Part shown: piece after piece, positions 35,866 to 47,765 of the stretch
Numbering within the stretch: position 1 is the stretch's first letter
Layout: the number at the start of each line of letters is the position of its first letter
Assembly (NCBI GenBank): GCA_963556145.1
Contig: OY744469.1
Span: forward strand, 6,234,767-6,298,766
Origin: Hygrocybe punicea
Taxonomy: Eukaryota; Basidiomycota; Agaricomycetes; Agaricales; Hygrophoraceae
Reading direction: 5' to 3'
DNA: 64,000 nt
Notes under the pieces: generated by a model
Database searches by the model: none
The model's input: the letters and a program-made list of their open reading frames with translations, nothing else
Told to the model about the DNA's origin: nothing
Made by a program: the position numbers and the translations under genes

Positions 35866-36040
35866 TCATGAAATGTTGAGCTTGGTGGGATGATGAACTT
35901 GGAGGGTGGGATGATGAAGCTTGGGAGGTGGGATGATGAGCTCGGAGGGTGGGATGACGAGCTCAGAAGGTGGATGGTGAGTGCATGTGAGCAGGATGTT
36001 GAGTGCACATGAGTGGGATGTTGAGCGCATGTGAGGGTAT
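35866..36040. repeat. Short minisatellite, GGTGGGATGATGAGCT type
   Basis: About seven degenerate units of 22-26 bp (GGAGGGTGGGATGATGAGCT, then GAGTGCATGTGAGCAGGATGTT types). It follows the 3' end of Helitron B. No coding role. Confidence 0.65.
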
Positions 36041-36432
36041 GGTTGGCTTGGTATGTCCAAATATGGGCAGCCAACAGTGACCAAACATCTACATTTGGAG
36101 AAAGCGCTGTATGTCCTAATGGGGACAATGGTGAGTGGGTTGTAGTATGGGACATCAATGTCCGGGCCTTGGGGTTAGTGAATAGGTGCTAAGTTGCTAC
36201 TAGTTATTGCAGAGTTATTGTAGGAGGCACTAGCTAACATAAATACCCTCAAGTTAGAGAGGTTAGCAAGATAGTATGTAACCTCTAAGGAGAGGGCTTA
36301 GGTGGGCTTCTCAGGTGTCAGTATCAACGATTGAAATTGATGACACTTTCCACAGGTAAGAATCATTCAGCAATGTTAATATGCTAATTACATGAAACAG
36401 CATTGTATCTTAGTTCACAGCCCTTGTGAAAA
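36041..36432. other. Unassigned intergenic stretch
   Basis: About 390 bp. No gene was recognised. It ends just before an ATG-initiated exon at 36433. Confidence 0.35.
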
Positions 36433-37400
36433 ATGAGTTCAATGGAGCTTTTGGATGACCACCATTTCCACCATCACTTTGCTGATGGATGTCAACAACA
36501 CCTCGAATATCCAGAAGATTGGAAACTTATGCCATTCAACAAACACGGCCTGCCTTTGAATGCTCCGGGACAATTGGATTGGCGACATCATACACATGTC
36601 TGTGGTTTCCTTTGTTTTGGTGCAGATTCTTTGGCAGCATTGGATTCACTCGGTAAGCAGCACTTTTTTTGTTGATTCACTGGTGCGCTGGCATTGGACA
36701 ACTGGCATACATAAACTCCAGTGTTGACTGTGCTAAATTATTTCTGGTGGCCAAGTAACTGGACCACTTGCCAGTCACTGGGGCCAGCTGTAGCATCCAC
36801 CTCATGACCACCTCGGTTGATTTGTAACCTGACTGGTGTTGACTGTGCAGTGACAATGGAAATGGGAGGTATTGCATGGGCAAATCAAGTAAGTGTGTTT
36901 CCAATCCCATCATAGGCTTCTTGATTTATACTAATTGTATTCCTCTCGTTTGCATTGTCACCCCAGGACTTCCAGTACGATTTCAAGTGCTCTGGGAACT
37001 GTGAGGAATCATAAGGTCAAATTCATAACAATATTATTTGTTGCACCTTGTAGAAAAATTTTATGCCATCGCTCAGCATGCTCCACTGTGTGGTACCCGC
37101 TGCCAATTAGGCTCATTTGGACCAGAAAACAAACCATTTGGCTCAGCAACCAGCAGGTTAAACAATGCGCTCTCAGCTTTTGCCAGTGTGTGGGTAGAAC
37201 AGCCTTCAAGGAGTGTGTTTTGATGAATTGCAAGATAGCGGTGTTGAATTTTGGCATCAACCATAAATTTGTGGTCGTATGGCATGATCCCAAGATTATT
37301 GTGGTGAGTTTCAGACAATGCCGAAGATTTCACTGGACTGCACATAATTGTCTCTGTTGACCCATCCACCAGGACCAAATGTCATTGGAAGGGTAGCAAA
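36433..37400 (+). pseudogene. Unrecognised, probably degenerate spliced gene
   Basis: A possible first exon starts at 36433 (MSSMELLDDHHFHHHFADGC) and reaches a GTAAGC donor at about 36652. A later coding-like block is at 37038-37223 (CGTRCQLGSFGPENKPFGSA), ending in an in-frame TGA. Beyond it, coding-like fragments occur in shifting frames with several stops. I cannot join these into one protein and recognise no family. It is reported as a likely relic. Confidence 0.3.
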
Positions 37401-37522
37401 GTGTGCAGACATGGAATCAAGATGAGATGAGACTTGTTCTAGAGGGCCATTGCTTTGCACAGCATATCCACCTTAGGCAGGACCTGATCGTGCTTCTTCG
37501 ACCCTTGAAGGTGGGGTTATTT

Positions 37523-37709
37523 TGTTGTGGGAAACGGACCTAAGAGGTCGACATCTCGGAGAGCCACTACCATATAATTCCTAATATGGATCTATTGTAA
37601 ATCTATAAATAACCCTCGTTCCTCTTTGCTTGTTCGTTCGAGCCTCCTGGCTTATTACTTGGTTCACCCTTCGGTTTACTTTTCTGTGAGCGAGTCAAGG
37701 CTAACAACA
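37523..37709 (+). repeat. Possible solo LTR
   Basis: A segment that begins TGTTGTGGGAAACGG and ends GGCTAACAACA, so that the ends are a 6-bp inverted repeat with TG...CA. It includes a TATAAATAA box near 37603. The flanking 5-mers (TATTT, CCAAT) do not match, so a target-site duplication is not shown. It may be a short Copia-type LTR. Confidence 0.35.
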
Positions 37710-40562
37710 CCAATCAATCACAGTGCGGTGACACTGATGCAATACCCAATCACTCACGTCTGTTGTCCCTGCCATCTACTGAAGTCCCGCCACCACGCCT
37801 GTCACTCTTGTCCTCATTGTCACCTAACCCATAACCTTGTCCCTCTTTGTTACCTTCACCACCGAGCCAAAGCTTTCCCACATTCCCGCTTGCTGGCTCG
37901 CGTTCTCGACGAATTTTCGTAAGAGTCGCGGCCATGTCTGAGTCAACTTGGTCGACACATACCCAGTAAGTGTCGTGGTGCGGCCACGCCATCACAGATC
38001 GGCCCCTAAGTTCGAGGAGTTTCTTTTCAATCTCAGCCTTACCTCGCTTGTTCTCGACAATCCACAAGAAGGACGACGTGACGTTATAGTCGAGCAACGT
38101 TGAAGTCCACTCGGACCAGTCCGCGTAGAACTTTGCTTCTGAGTCGCTGTGCCTTTCCCACGCCTTCTGCACTGTGATTTGGATTCCGATAACGACCGCG
38201 GTCCGCTTTCGCTGATTCACCTGTACGTAGACTAAGTCAACGGCTTTGAAGTTGAATTCCAGTGGCACATAAAATGCAGAAGGCTGGTGATGTGAAAGCG
38301 GAGGGATGCCCATTCCCGGGAAGTTTATTATTTGCGCAGGAGGGATCTCAAGATTCGCCCGTAAACCTGAGGTGGCGATTTTGCTTATAACGATTTGTTC
38401 ACAAGTGACTCCGATCGCAGATGGGTTGTGCTTGAAGGTCTCCAACGCGCGGAGCCACTCATGACAAAGGAAGAATTGGTGCTCGCCAGATGTTTGGAGG
38501 AACTGTACCATAGCTTCTCTCGCAAGCCCACATGTGCAATTCCCACGTTGGCTGGTAACATAGAAGTAACGATGATCGAGATGGCGCTGAAGGCCTTGAA
38601 CATGGTCATGCGTAAGGCATTGGCGCATCAGAGTTAAGTAGTCAGTGAGATACCTATTGACAACGTGGGAGTAAGTCAATTAAATGCAAATATACCAACG
38701 AGAGCTTACGTTGGACGATTTAGAGATCTTTTTTTATTTTGTGCGAAGTCGATAGTGTTGTTGGTAACGGACACCAGGGGTTCACTGGTCCATATGTCTG
38801 GTTCCAACGATTGAAGAGTCGCGCCGGAATGCTCGAGAAAGGGCGCAAGGAAGAGGGGAATGCACCCTGTCAAGTCCTCAACTCGCTGCTCGTCGGATTC
38901 TCGGAATTTCACAAAACATTTGTGATGGAACCGCCACCACTCAGCCATCTCTTTCTAAGGCAGATGAGTACAAGACAGATACTCTCAAACAGAACTCTTA
39001 CCTTCGTCTGGCCTCCCAGCAATGCGATCTTTTCTTCGCCAGTATCTTGAGCCGCCATATGCAAGGCACTCTTGTGGTTTGCTGAAGCGCTCATAACTTC
39101 CACATGTCCATTGGACATACGCGACAAATTCTGTTGACAGGCAGCTTTTGCCTCGTTCGTCACTTGGTCCTCCCCGCTTGCTTCCGGATCCAACGCATTT
39201 AGTTGATCGATAATAAAGCACAACCGACCGTGTTTCTTGTACTGCTGAGCAAAGCTTATGAGGTCGTCGACAGTCTTGCAATGGTGAATATTTTCTCGGT
39301 GGGTAGAGGATGCAGGATCTGCGAAGGCGAAGAGGAATGCAACTTGCAAGTATTGTAGGGGATCACGCATCATTGCGCGACAATCGGGAATGTAGATGAC
39401 TCGTTTGCCGCCGCGTACGAGAAGGCAAACCAAAGTCGCGAGGATATGAGACTTGCCATAGCCTCTGCTGCCATAGACGTAGATCGCTTGGCGTTGGCGA
39501 GTTTTGGCCCAGACTTTAAGCCACACTTTCCATACCCTTGCGAATGCTTCGCGACCCATGTAGTGTATTGCATTGCTTTCAGTGACATTGAAACGTGGCG
39601 GAATTTCATTTAAGGAAGGAAATGGAAGTTGGAAAACAAGGCTTGGATCGGAATACTCTTTCGGGTCCTCAGAAATCTCTTGGATGCGTCGATGGAGTTC
39701 ATCTAGCGCGTCTGGAACAATGGAAAGGAGTTCCTATCTTCTGCATTTTGTAACGACAAGGCAACTCACCCTTTGAAGGCACTTCCCCTAGGTACTTGCG
39801 TCGCTTCCCGCCGTCCTGGTTATCCGGGAACTCATCTAGACCACGCTTTCGTCCAAGTTGAAATATATCTAGATCATCAAACGGAAATGATAAATAGTTA
39901 AGCAATGGGTGCACGCGACAGAGGGGAGTAAACGAGCGCAGAGGAGCCACGACAGGCAAGGCGGAAATGGGGAGCAAGTTTGAGATAAGCGGAATTAGAG
40001 ACATTAACCGAATAAGGAGAGATGCGGGTTTAATGAAATCCGGAAGACCGAAAACGAGCATTACGGTTAGGTGGGAAAGTGGTATGAGTGCGAGGGAGAA
40101 ATAGTCGGTGGCAAAATGAAGAGGGCCAATCATCAATAAAACGTTGAACATGACGGACATCTGTCAGTGCTGGGAATCTAGAGGAACAGAGATCCCCTCA
40201 CCGGTGACCGGGGCCTTCACAAATATGTGTACTCTACCATTGTCAGGCTGCTTAGACCAATAAGAAGACACGAACTTCCACTCCTGCAACCGGTGTACGC
40301 CTTCATCGTTCTGTGTGAATGAGAGTTTCGGAAGAGAATCTTCATCGAAGGTTTCGAGATCGAGATCGACCTTCCAGGGCGCACACAAGTGAGCCACAGA
40401 GTTCGCTTCCAGCCTCTCGAATGAATTTACCTCCAAAAGGACGAGACCTTTGGCAAGAATTGCCTGAGCAGGATTGATGCCCTTCCCGTGAACAAGTTCC
40501 TTCAAGGCTGTTATATCGCTATATTTAGAGACAGTGACATCAAACACGGAGGGGTCGCCTTC

Positions 40563-41876
40563 CAGCTGTTTTAAAAACGATAGCGTGTTTCCACCGCGAG
40601 CACAAGTTCATGCTGTACTTTTCCCACACAGCATTTCACACAGCATAGCGTCGGCTTGACCAAAGTTGGGCAGTGAGCGCTAGTGAGCGCATTGCCATGT
40701 TACAATGAAACATTCCGCAGTTGCTACTGAGTCAACATGACGTTGTATACCAGTATATAAGAGGCTCAGCATCGACCTAACTGAACACCCCTGGCAATGT
40801 ACAGCGAAGATTATTTTCTGCCAACGGCTCCGAAAAGCACTAAATCTGCCTACCTTCTTGGGCTGAGCCCAATGCCATGATAATGACTGAATTTCGTTGA
40901 GGATACAGATTCATGTGGTCAAGGAGGGTGTTAATAAATTGAGAAAATGCTTCGCATGTCCATGAACGAGTCAGGATGTCGAGGTGAAACACACCATCAA
41001 GAGAAATGGCAGGCAAAATGGAATACCTGTCGTGACATTTAGCTAAAATTCGAGTAGTCATAAACTCATTGCTTGCCTTGTACCTCGAACAAAGTAGTCG
41101 TGCCGACGAGCACGAGACCCAACAGGAGCCCACGCCATCTTGCGCTTGGCAGTGTGGCGGTTACATGCCGCTTCATCCACAAAAACGAGAGTTTCAGGTG
41201 GAAAATATTCACCGACAGTGTGTTGATATGCCGTGCGACGATCCTCATCACGCTCTAGCCCAGCACACGAAACCTGACAGTAACACTTCAATAAAAATAT
41301 CACTCTGCCCAAAGTGACAATGAGTTACAGCTTTACGAGTGAATCCCTGCCGCCGCAAGCTGTTAGCAATGGTGGCCTTGCACACATAGACCCCACAGGC
41401 AGAGACTAGGTGTTCCTGCATCTCCAACAAGTAAATGTCGGGTGAGCGTTCGGTAAGTCCTTCTAAATACTGAAAGAAATTGATATCAGCGCTTGATAAG
41501 CTTGCCAGATAATAATACGAACTACAAGGTCCAGGGACGACGATTCTCGTGGCCTTCCACCTAGTAATGGTGTCCGAATAGTCACTCCAGTGGTCTGCCA
41601 AAGCTGCAGGACTCGGCCGATAGCAGAAACACTAACCTGAGCAATATCACATGGCTTGAGATCAACAGCCATGCGAACGATGAGGTCCTTTTGCGCTTTT
41701 GGAATATGGCGGCGATTACCCATGCTGGAGTCTTGGATATTAGGATGTGATTGACTCACTGGCACGAAACAAAACCTGTGCATGGGAGGCGCGGGAAATG
41801 ATGGAGTGCAAGTGGTCTTACTACATTGGGAACTTTTACTCGCGGCGAAAACGCGCTATCGTTTTTAAAACAGCTG
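40563..41876. mobile_element. IS630/Tc1-type DDE element (1,314 bp) in the Crinkler gene
   Basis: The terminal inverted repeats are about 44 bp. The outer 23 bp are identical (CAGCTGTTTTAAAAACGATA, then GCG), and the rest differ at about six positions. The flanks are the dinucleotide TC on both sides (40561-40562 and 41877-41878), so the duplicated target appears to be TC/GA and not the TA usual for this superfamily. Removal of the element and one TC joins the two halves of the Crinkler gene in frame, which fixes the boundaries. It carries a truncated transposase gene. Confidence 0.85.
40840..41721 (-). pseudogene. Transposase of the 40563-41876 element, 3'-truncated
   Basis: The start is probably the ATG of MGNRRHIPKAQKDL at about 41721. 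A helix-turn-helix region ending in GGRPRES follows. The reading then continues after an intron at YLEGLTERSPDIYLLEMQ and reaches the first catalytic Asp in LVFVDEAACN (about 41185). After another intron (with a GC donor after AGGTACAAG) comes YSILPAISLDGVFHLDI. Where the second Asp is expected (VVMDN-type), the sequence reads VIIMALGSAQEG and stops at 40840; the C-terminal third with the last two acidic residues is missing. The copy cannot be autonomous. It is related to, but clearly different from, the intact transposase at 1605-2654. Confidence 0.7.
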
Positions 41877-42388
41877 TCAATGAGGCAGTTGAGGCGAAAA
41901 GATGCGTCGTTGCTCGAAGCACGATTTTGGTCAACCACAGGCCTGGATGATGATGAGGCTGGGGCTGGAACTGGTGCAGAGACATCGCGACGACGTCCCA
42001 TCTTACACCTGAACTTCCCACAAGTCAAGCCTGATTAGGCTTGTCTCACTTTGTTTGAGACGAGTCTTATTAGGCTCAACTCTGTTCCGAGTCCTACATT
42101 TATTTAGGCTCGGACTCGTGTTTTCTTGGCTAGACTGGAGGACAGAGCGAGAGAGTATATAGGGATGTGATCTGATGTGATCTAAACTCTTGTCGTAGGT
42201 TTTGGGGGGAAATCGGAAGTCGTGGGAATGTGTCTAGTAGGAAAAGGAGCTAGATCTACATCAACACAACTGGCGATCTGGGTGTACAGGCAAAGACGAT
42301 CTGCCCAGAAGATGCGACAAAGGAGAACTGACGACAGGCAAGCCTGGACGGAAACCCGCCAACCAAAAACCTAGAGCTAAAGCTAAGG

Positions 42389-43460
42389 CTAAGAGAGGGA
42401 TGTAGAGAGGCCTTTCCGGCCGTGTGCGAATGAGGAAGCGGGAGCAAGAAGTTCTGCGTAAAGCAGGGCAATCAATTCCAAGTTCCTCCAATAGCAAATA
42501 AACGCGTCGGAGTACCAACGTCCGAGCATCTTGACTACATCTGGTGGGACACCACGCAGCAGCAGCTCTGTGGTACCGCCGATGCAGAAGCTATGGCCTG
42601 TGAAAATCAGGTAACCTAAGCGGGACCAAATGCTGTTGCAGCAGGTGAGGAATTTGCGGGCGCAGAGCGTGAGGTGTCCAGAAGGGGTGGTATACGTGAA
42701 GAGGGGGAAATGGGGGGGGATATTGTTTATGACAAGGTGGGATTCAAGCGCCCCATTCTGGCGGCAGATGATGATGTCCGAACCTTTGGAGCGTTTCACC
42801 TTGTCCCATGTGAGACAAAGTTTGCGTGACCCTCTGGCAGATGATGCCGGGAGGAGGTCGGAAACGGATGGAAACAGGTAGGGATTATGAGAGTGGTTCT
42901 TCTCAGGAAGGATGTCACCCAAGCGGCACTGGCCCCAGAAGGCTGTGGAGGCTGCAGCGAAAACGCATGCATCAAAGTGATCTGCTAGCGAAAGATTAGA
43001 GTGGAGAGCGGTGAGCATGTCATGGGTCACCAGGGCGCGGGGGAGGCACTTTGAAGAGGGTGGCGCAAGGTTACAGATGCCCTGGAGGATGTAAGAGAGG
43101 TGTGTACTGCCGTGGTAAGGGACGTTGTTGACTATATGCCAGGCACGAATGCTGGATAGGTCATTGCGAACTATGGATCCACCATGGATGCCAGCAGAGG
43201 ACACTGCGAATGAGCAGAGAAGGGCCTCGGATGCTGGAAGGCGCTCTGAGGAGGGAACAGAGTTCCTGGAGCAGAATTCTATAAATCTAGAGACACCTCT
43301 GTTGTAGTTCATGCAGGTTGTAGGGGCCCAAGCATTGGCAATCGTGAAGTCCACTGAAGGCAAGGAGATAGTGTGGGGAGGGTTCCTGGATGAAAGAGAT
43401 GATTGGACGGATGACGAGACGAGTGTAGCCATGAAAACGAGGGTCGGTTGTATGTTCATT
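42389..43460 (-). pseudogene. Tyrosine recombinase of the DIRS-like element
   Basis: A single open frame. The first ATG (MNIQPTLVF) is near 43457; longer readings need a non-ATG start. A SAM-like N-terminal core-binding region (NYNRGVSRFIEFC) precedes the catalytic domain. The first catalytic Arg is in FWGQCRLGDIL. The His box reads GHSFCIGGTT, where the family has HxxR: the second catalytic Arg is Cys (TGC at 42586-42584, one transition from CGC). The final Tyr is in DAFICYWR. Such enzymes insert the circular cDNA of DIRS elements. With that Arg lost, the enzyme should be inactive, which is why I list it as a pseudogene although the frame is open. Confidence 0.75.
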
Positions 43461-43560
43461 GATGTAGTAAGGCACAGAAGGGTGGCAATCACAGTTCAAA
43501 TTTCACAGGGATGACATAATGGCAGTTGTAAACTAGGTGACAAAGGAGAGTTACTAACGA

Positions 43561-46500
43561 TCAAGGAGCAGGTACGGGAGCTAATACTGCAGGGGAGATG
43601 AAGGGCCATAAGAAAAAGGGAATATGGGGAGAGGGAGAAATAAGTTTGTCCCAGGGTGGGAATTTCCCCCTAGAGGGGCCGTCTGCCAGATTATCTACTG
43701 AACTAACCCACGAGATTGAGAACCAGATATCGAATTCATGAAAAAGAAGGAGGACCTGGTGGAGGATTGAATTCTGATGCGAGTTGTGAGAGAATCCAGA
43801 GTCGAAGGCCCCCACTACGCCAGAGTTGTCTGAGCACAGAGAAAAGGTGACAGATCGAGCGCTGGATTTGATTGCTGTGAGAAGTGTGAGTAAAATGGCA
43901 ATGATTTCAGCCCAGCCGATGTCCCTACCATCGCGATTCCACCCCGGAATGAGGGGCCATGCTAGCCAGTGGTCGTCCCAGACAAGGCCGATGCCCCATG
44001 ATGAGGAGGCATCGACGAAAATGGTGGAATAGTGATGCCGAAGTTCGGTTTGGAACCGATCCGAACCCGGTTTGAACCACGAACCGAACCGGAAGTTCGG
44101 TTCTGGTTCAGCCATTTGGCTGAACTGAACCGCTGGTTAAGTTTGCGGTTCTGGCACTGACATGCGGTTCAAACCGCGTTCAAACGCGGTTCAAACCGCG
44201 AACCGTAATGTATAGTTACCTACGTATATACTCATTTACTTAATTTTTCACATTTTTTTCTATGCAGTCGCGTGAACTTAGGTCATGTGACCTTAAACAT
44301 ACTCGCACGCAACTTCAAGTTCGACTCAACACTAACGTTACTCAACAACCACAGTGAGTAATGACTTTATTTCATATTTTACTGACATTTGTTTACATAG
44401 AACAGCCCCACAGGGCCACCTTGACCACATAAATAAGGTGCCCATGGTCGACTTCACCTAACAACCTCCCTCACGTTCCAACATGAGTCGGAGTGAATCG
44501 ATGGCAGCAGCGGCAGCAGCAGCAATGGCAGTGGCAACACCACCAATGCCACCACCCCGACGACGACAACAGCGACGACGACAATGACGGCCAAATGATC
44601 CCCAGCGACAGCAACCGCAACAGCAGCAGCAGCAACCGCAACAGCAACCGCAACAGCAGCAGCAGCAGCAGCAACAGCAACGCCGGCAGCAGCAGCAGAG
44701 CAACACCGGCGGCAGCAGCAACCTGCCGCCTCAAACGCGGATGATCACGACCACTGCCGCCTACAACACCAACACCAACACAACGACGACGACGATGACG
44801 ACGACAGGGAAGTTGAAGGCTGGTAGGGTGGTGTGCCCACCTACCAGCCCAGGTACGTACGCTAGCTTTAACCCGTCGACAACTTGCTAACCACACACCT
44901 CGCAAACCCGGGCTGACGCGTCAACAGACGTGCAGACATCGTTTGCGAGGAATTCGGCATGGCAACGATGAAGAAGGACGCGGAAAGGGCCAACAACGGC
45001 AACAACCACGCACAAAAAAAACGCGGAAAGCGAGAGAACTGGCCGCGGAAAGCGAGAGAACTGGCCGGGAGAGTGGTGCACCCACCCCGGTCGCCAGGTA
45101 AGTCTTTTTTCGTTTGCTGTCAAATTTTCCCCACCACCGCAGACAGGCACGGTCCACGCCTTCGACCATCCTGCCTCCATCCGCCCGCCAATGCACCGTA
45201 CCGGGCCCGAAGATGCCCCAGCCTGAAGCTACAACCACCCCACCTCCCATCCCACCTCCTGCTTCCCTGGTGAAACCCAGCGCCACATCAATTGATGTGC
45301 GCCTGGTCTTCATGAGGAGATTTGGAGGTTGGTTCGTGGTTCGAACTGGTTCCGGTTCGGCATTTGGCTGAACCGAACCAATGGTTTCGGTTCTGGTTTT
45401 CCAAAAAAGTCGAAAAACCGGACCGAACCGAACTTCGGCAACACTATGGTGGAAAGGGAGGAGGGAGGCCAAGCCAAGATGTTCATGCTGCACCAAGAGC
45501 AGGAGAGCTCATCGTGCCACCACGAAATGTCAGAAAGGGTGGGGGAAGGAATGTGGAGCTTAATGAAGGTGGATGGGCGAGAAGCAAATGCCACCAAGAA
45601 GCGGTAAAGCGATGGGAGGTGGGAATGGCTTGTGAGGATAACAACTGAACAGTGGTTGAGGGAGCCCACAATGGATTCGCACTCTTTGTGTGTGACGGAG
45701 GCACTGGGGACCCAGCTGGCAAGTTTCGCTAGAAACTTCAAGCACCTGGGGTTGGGGAGAGAGACAGTCCTTGCAACGAGGTCCCAGTGGAAGCTGATGT
45801 AGGTAAAGGAGGAGGTGAATGGGATGCATTTGCCAGGTTTGGTAGACCAAGGCCACCCTAATTCTGCTGCAGTATGCCAGATCAGGGACTTGTCATATGA
45901 GTAAATCCAAGGGCCTTCAGTGCTGGGGTTGATAGGAAAGTGCCAAAAACTGAAATCATCAGCCCATTTGAGGATGTCATCGACTTTTCTGGAGATGTAT
46001 ATGTGAATGATGCCATCGGCAGCATGGCCAAAGATGCCAGACGAGCTGGTGCAGCCAAAGCAGCAGCAGTGATCCATGTGGATGTGGCCCTTCCAGGCGA
46101 CGCATATGTGCAGTTGGTCTTTGGGGGCTATGGGCATGCAACGGTGGGCAGAGTTGACATCGAATATGGCCACCTCAGTGCTGGGTGGGGCATTGAGAAC
46201 TCGTGTGAAACAGTCAACAAAGGTGCCTCAGTTGCAGGAAAAGGCAGAGGAGTTGATTTCAGAGTTGACTGATGGCATCGAAGTGTCATTGCGAGGGAAT
46301 GAGTGGTCTTGGATGAGACGAGGCTTGAGTGGTTTATCGAAGTTTAGGCCAAGAGGGGAGGAGCGATAAGGGCCAAAGAGGGCCAGAAACTCCTCTGGCG
46401 AATAAGCGCAAGAGTATCTGCCTTCCTTAATTTCGTTCGAGATGTGGTTATCAATAATGGAGGGGTTTTCCAGTGCAGATTTATGATTATCAGGAGAAAA

Positions 46501-47673
46501 AACTTTGGAAATAGAGGATGAAACACTGATGTGAAAGCCGAAACATAAACCTTCAGGGACATCAGAGAAACTATCTAAAACACCAGCAACAGAAAGAAGA
46601 TCATGCCATTTGTCTGCAATAAGGGGGGTGATGATGGGAAAATATCTAGACTTGAGGGTGGGATTGGTTGTAGAGCCGCAGACAGAGCAGACGTGGGAGT
46701 AGAGGCATGAATCCGCAAAGGAGCAGCCAGCATGACCATTGAAGTGGAAGCAGACCCAGATGTCATCTGCTGCTTTCCAGTAACCATTGTCGCCCTTTGT
46801 GAGAAAGCCATTACTAGGCTCGGGGCATTTATGGCCACTATGGAAGCCTGAGAGGCAGATGAAACAAAGGGTGGGAGTGTTGGCAGCTTTCACAGGAGTT
46901 GAGGAAGTGCCTCTGGAGGTGGCACGAGAGGGGCCCCAGGATTGACCAGCTGGCGAGCCCTTGGATGAGCCAGGCGGTTGGGGGCAAAAGGGTGCAGAAC
47001 AGATGCTGTCCACAGCACCCCACATGGCTATGAGCTGGAGGGATCAATCATTATCAACAATTTGGTGCCAAAGCTGGGAATGGAAAATGGCAGGGGAGAA
47101 GGAATTGGAACACTGAACGAAAGCTTGGCGAATCCGAGAATTGTATAGAACATAAAGGTGAAATAGATCCATGAAGTCATGACGGCTGGTGATGAAGCAG
47201 AAGTGGGATCAAAAGGCGTCAGCGATCTGATGCTTCTCAGGGGAGTTAAGATACTGCTCAATCAAGTTGCAGAGGTGAGGCCAGGCCTCCCAAAAATCAG
47301 AGAGTGAGATCTCTAACTCGCCGGCCATGTCCAAAGTGGACTGTTGAATCTGAAGGTGGCCACCATCACCAAGCGCGAGAGTATCGCCGGTAGAGGAACT
47401 GGTACAGGGGCAATATAGTGCCATGCAGCAGTGAGAGTTTGAGAGGAGGTGAAGAGGGAAATGTCTGTGCCACCCCTGCTTGAGAATCTTAATGATGCTG
47501 GGAGGAAAGAAGATGTCATTGAGATCCAACTGCACACTGGTGGATGCCAGGGTATGAAAACCTGATAGAGCACCAGGCAATGTGAATTCACCCGGGTGCA
47601 CTGTCAAGGGCAGTAAAGTGAGCAAAGGCTCGAAAGGGGCTTGCAAACTGAGCAGGGGGTGCAGAAAAGGCAC
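43561..47673 (-). pseudogene. Gag-RT-RNase H polyprotein of the DIRS-like element
   Basis: One frame runs from about 47673 to 43561, broken by in-frame TGA at 47211-47209, 47046-47044 and 46230-46228 and by hAT element 4, whose length plus target copy is a multiple of three. Order: a gag segment; a Cys/His cluster (CFICLSGFHSGHKC, then CFHFNGHAGCSFADSCLY) that should bind nucleic acid; RT with AIFDVNSAHRCMPI and the active-site box KWADDFSFW; then RNase H beginning at FVDASSSWGIG and containing CSDNSGVVGAFD. It makes DNA from the element RNA. The RT and RNase H motifs themselves are not mutated as far as I can see. Confidence 0.75.
44030..45446. mobile_element. Non-autonomous hAT element 4 (1,417 bp) inside the DIRS element
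   Basis: The ends are TAGTGATGCCGAAGTTCGG and the reverse complement of TAGTGTTGCCGAAGTTCGG. They are flanked by perfect 8-bp repeats TGGTGGAA (44022-44029 and 45447-45454). The interior has sub-terminal GGTTCGGTTC-type repeats, a GTCATGTGAC segment shared with element 3, a CAACAGCAG triplet tract (44490-44720), and two coding-like stretches ending in GRVVxPPxxPG just before GTACGT or GTAAGT (about 44860 and 45100), as in element 1. There is no transposase. It cleanly splits RT from RNase H of the host element. Confidence 0.9.
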
Positions 47674-47765
47674 ATAAGGTCCTCAAAAGAGGAGAGGGGG
47701 CCAGGAGTTGGCCGAAGCGTGCATATATGTGCAAAGGAGTGGGAGCAAGGGAGAGAGGGACTCAC

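Larger units (their letters stand above)
37750..42001 (-). pseudogene. Crinkler-type effector (header, P-loop NTPase, REase-like), split by a transposon
   Basis: Exons 42001-41877, 40562-40202, 39868-39770, 39711-39002, 38954-38710 and 38653-37750. All five joints keep phase, so the only break is the DDE element at 40563-41876; without it and one TC duplication about 813 codons are open. The N-terminal part matches the Ubl-like Crinkler header. A basic NLS-like patch (RKRGLDE...GGKRRK) lies near 39830. A P-loop NTPase follows with Walker A YGSRGYGKSH and Walker B LCFIIDQLNAL (39500-39190). The C-terminal domain has FKAVDLVYV and VVIGIQITVQK, a PD-(D/E)XK nuclease pattern. Crinkler-RHS type proteins of this order are described as effectors or toxins in oomycetes and fungi, with a proposed transposon origin. 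In this allele the gene is disrupted. Activity of the nuclease is not proven by sequence. Confidence 0.75.
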
